From JBLIAZ01 sp047632015 (GTDB taxonomy: Bacteria > Bacteroidota > Bacteroidia > Flavobacteriales_C > GCA-002722245): a stretch of DNA of 16,209 nucleotides. Below are positions 15,188 to 16,209 of the stretch, in pieces. The stretch lies in the NCBI GenBank assembly GCA_047632015.1, contig JBLIBC010000028.1, forward strand, positions 1-16,209, in the 5' to 3' direction. Position numbers and translations under genes: made by a program. Position 1 is the first letter of the stretch; each line of letters begins with the position of its first letter. The notes beneath the pieces were generated by a model. The model made no database searches. It saw only the letters and a list, made by a program, of their open reading frames with translations, and was not told the DNA's origin.

Positions 15188-16209
15188 ATGGCTAGTGAAT
15201 ATCAAGTAGACGAGAATGGTTATTACGGGCAGTTTGGAGGGGCTTTCATTCCTGAAATGCTGTACCCAAATGTGGAAGAGTTAAAAGAGAATTATCTTTC
15301 TATCATGGAAACCGATGATTTCAGAGAGGAATTCATTGATCTTTTAAAAAATTACGTAGGTCGTCCAACTCCATTGTACTTAGCTAAAAATTTATCTAAA
15401 AAATACGGTGGAAAAATTTACCTTAAAAGGGAGGACTTAAACCATACAGGGGCTCATAAAATAAATAATACTATTGGTCAAATATTGTTGGCCAAGCGAC
15501 TGGGTAAAACTCGAATCATAGCTGAAACAGGAGCTGGTCAACACGGCGTTGCTACTGCTACAGTATGTGCTTTGATGGGGTTAGAATGCATTATATACAT
15601 GGGTGCTGTCGATATCAAAAGACAAGAGCCTAATGTGAAAAGAATTGAAATGTTAGGCGCTACAGTTGTTCCAGCCGAAAGTGGAAGTAAAACACTAAAG
15701 GATGCAACAAACGAGGCCCTCAGAGATTGGATTAATAATCCGACGGACACCTATTATATTATTGGTTCAGTAGTTGGCCCGCATCCATACCCTGACATGG
15801 TCGCTCGTTTTCAAAGTGTCATCAGTGAGGAAATGAGAGTTCAATTGTTAGAGCATGAAGGACGAGAATTGCCGGATAAGGTAATTGCTTGTGTCGGAGG
15901 AGGTAGTAATGCTGCTGGTGCTTTTTATCATTTTTTAGATGAGCCAAGTGTGGAATTAATAGCTTCGGAAGCAGCAGGTTTAGGTGTGGATAGTGGAGAG
16001 AGTGCTGCGACTACAAAGCTAGGTAAGCCTGGGATTTTACACGCAAGTAAAAGTTTGTTAATGCAAACGGATGATGGTCAGGTGGTTGAGCCTTATTCAA
16101 TTTCGGCGGGATTAGATTATCCGGGGATTGGACCAATACATGCGAATTTGTTTGAAACAGGAAGAGCTAAGTTTGTTTACGTAACTGATGATGAAGCTTT
16201 GGATTCAGC
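15188..16209 (+). CDS. trpB: Tryptophan synthase beta chain (partial, C-terminus beyond window)
   Basis: The first 340 of about 395 residues of the PLP enzyme that joins indole and serine to make tryptophan. The N-terminus YYGQFGGAFIPEML (12-25) is characteristic. LNHTGAHKIN carries Lys91, the Schiff-base lysine (E. coli Lys87). AETGAGQHG carries Glu113 (E. coli Glu109). CVGGGSNA at 235-242 is the phosphate-binding loop, and SAGLDYPGIGP (306-316) is also typical. The ATG at 15188 was chosen because it gives the family's usual N-terminus. The frame stays open back to an ATG at 15083, which would add 35 basic residues unlike other TrpB proteins. No trpC or trpF precedes it; the upstream neighbour is divergent. 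The gene is therefore the head of its unit, perhaps trpBA, unlike the longer trp operons common in Bacteroidota. The right edge cuts it. Confidence 0.98.
   Translation, partial: MASEYQVDENGYYGQFGGAFIPEMLYPNVEELKENYLSIMETDDFREEFIDLLKNYVGRPTPLYLAKNLSKKYGGKIYLKREDLNHTGAHKINNTIGQILLAKRLGKTRIIAETGAGQHGVATATVCALMGLECIIYMGAVDIKRQEPNVKRIEMLGATVVPAESGSKTLKDATNEALRDWINNPTDTYYIIGSVVGPHPYPDMVARFQSVISEEMRVQLLEHEGRELPDKVIACVGGGSNAAGAFYHFLDEPSVELIASEAAGLGVDSGESAATTKLGKPGILHASKSLLMQTDDGQVVEPYSISAGLDYPGIGPIHANLFETGRAKFVYVTDDEALDS

Overview
The window looks like the chromosome of a low-GC member of the Bacteroidota, most likely a marine or aquatic Flavobacteriales-type bacterium. Three things support this. Start codons lack a Shine-Dalgarno sequence. 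Several genes are preceded by copies of the Bacteroidota -7 promoter box TAnnTTTG. All recognisable proteins have a flavobacterial flavour (2-oxoglutarate dehydrogenase E1, Acs, RSH protein, DNPYS-type aminotransferase). No tRNA, rRNA, insertion sequence, phage gene or CRISPR array was seen, so this is essentially a housekeeping region.

Layout. (1) Positions 1-1921, minus strand: the N-terminal 640 residues of a GH2-family lipoprotein of the exo-beta-D-glucosaminidase / endo-beta-mannosidase type, cut by the window edge. (2) 1922-2287: a divergent intergenic region. It holds a promoter box for each side, a small dyad, a hairpin and a 26-codon open reading frame in the acs leader. (3) 2288-4204, plus strand: acs, closed by a strong intrinsic terminator at 4227-4264. 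(4) 4539-5339, minus strand: a voltage-gated potassium channel with a C-terminal zinc ribbon. (5) 5427-9441, minus strand: sucA-sucB (2-oxoglutarate dehydrogenase E1 and E2), with its own promoter box and an intrinsic terminator. (6) 9608-14925, minus strand: a four-gene run transcribed as 483-aa conserved protein of unknown function -> DinB-like protein -> bifunctional (p)ppGpp synthetase/hydrolase -> class I/II aminotransferase. The first two genes overlap by 11 nt and the later gaps are about 33 nt. (7) 15188-16209, plus strand: trpB, cut by the right edge.

How the genes work together. Acs makes acetyl-CoA from acetate and SucAB carries flux through the TCA cycle, so the left half is central carbon metabolism beside a polysaccharide-degrading lipoprotein. 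The right half joins stringent-response control (RSH protein) with amino-acid metabolism (the aminotransferase, and trpB divergently). The most interesting unexplained parts are the acs leader and the uncharacterised 483-aa/DinB-like pair that leads the operon containing the (p)ppGpp enzyme.
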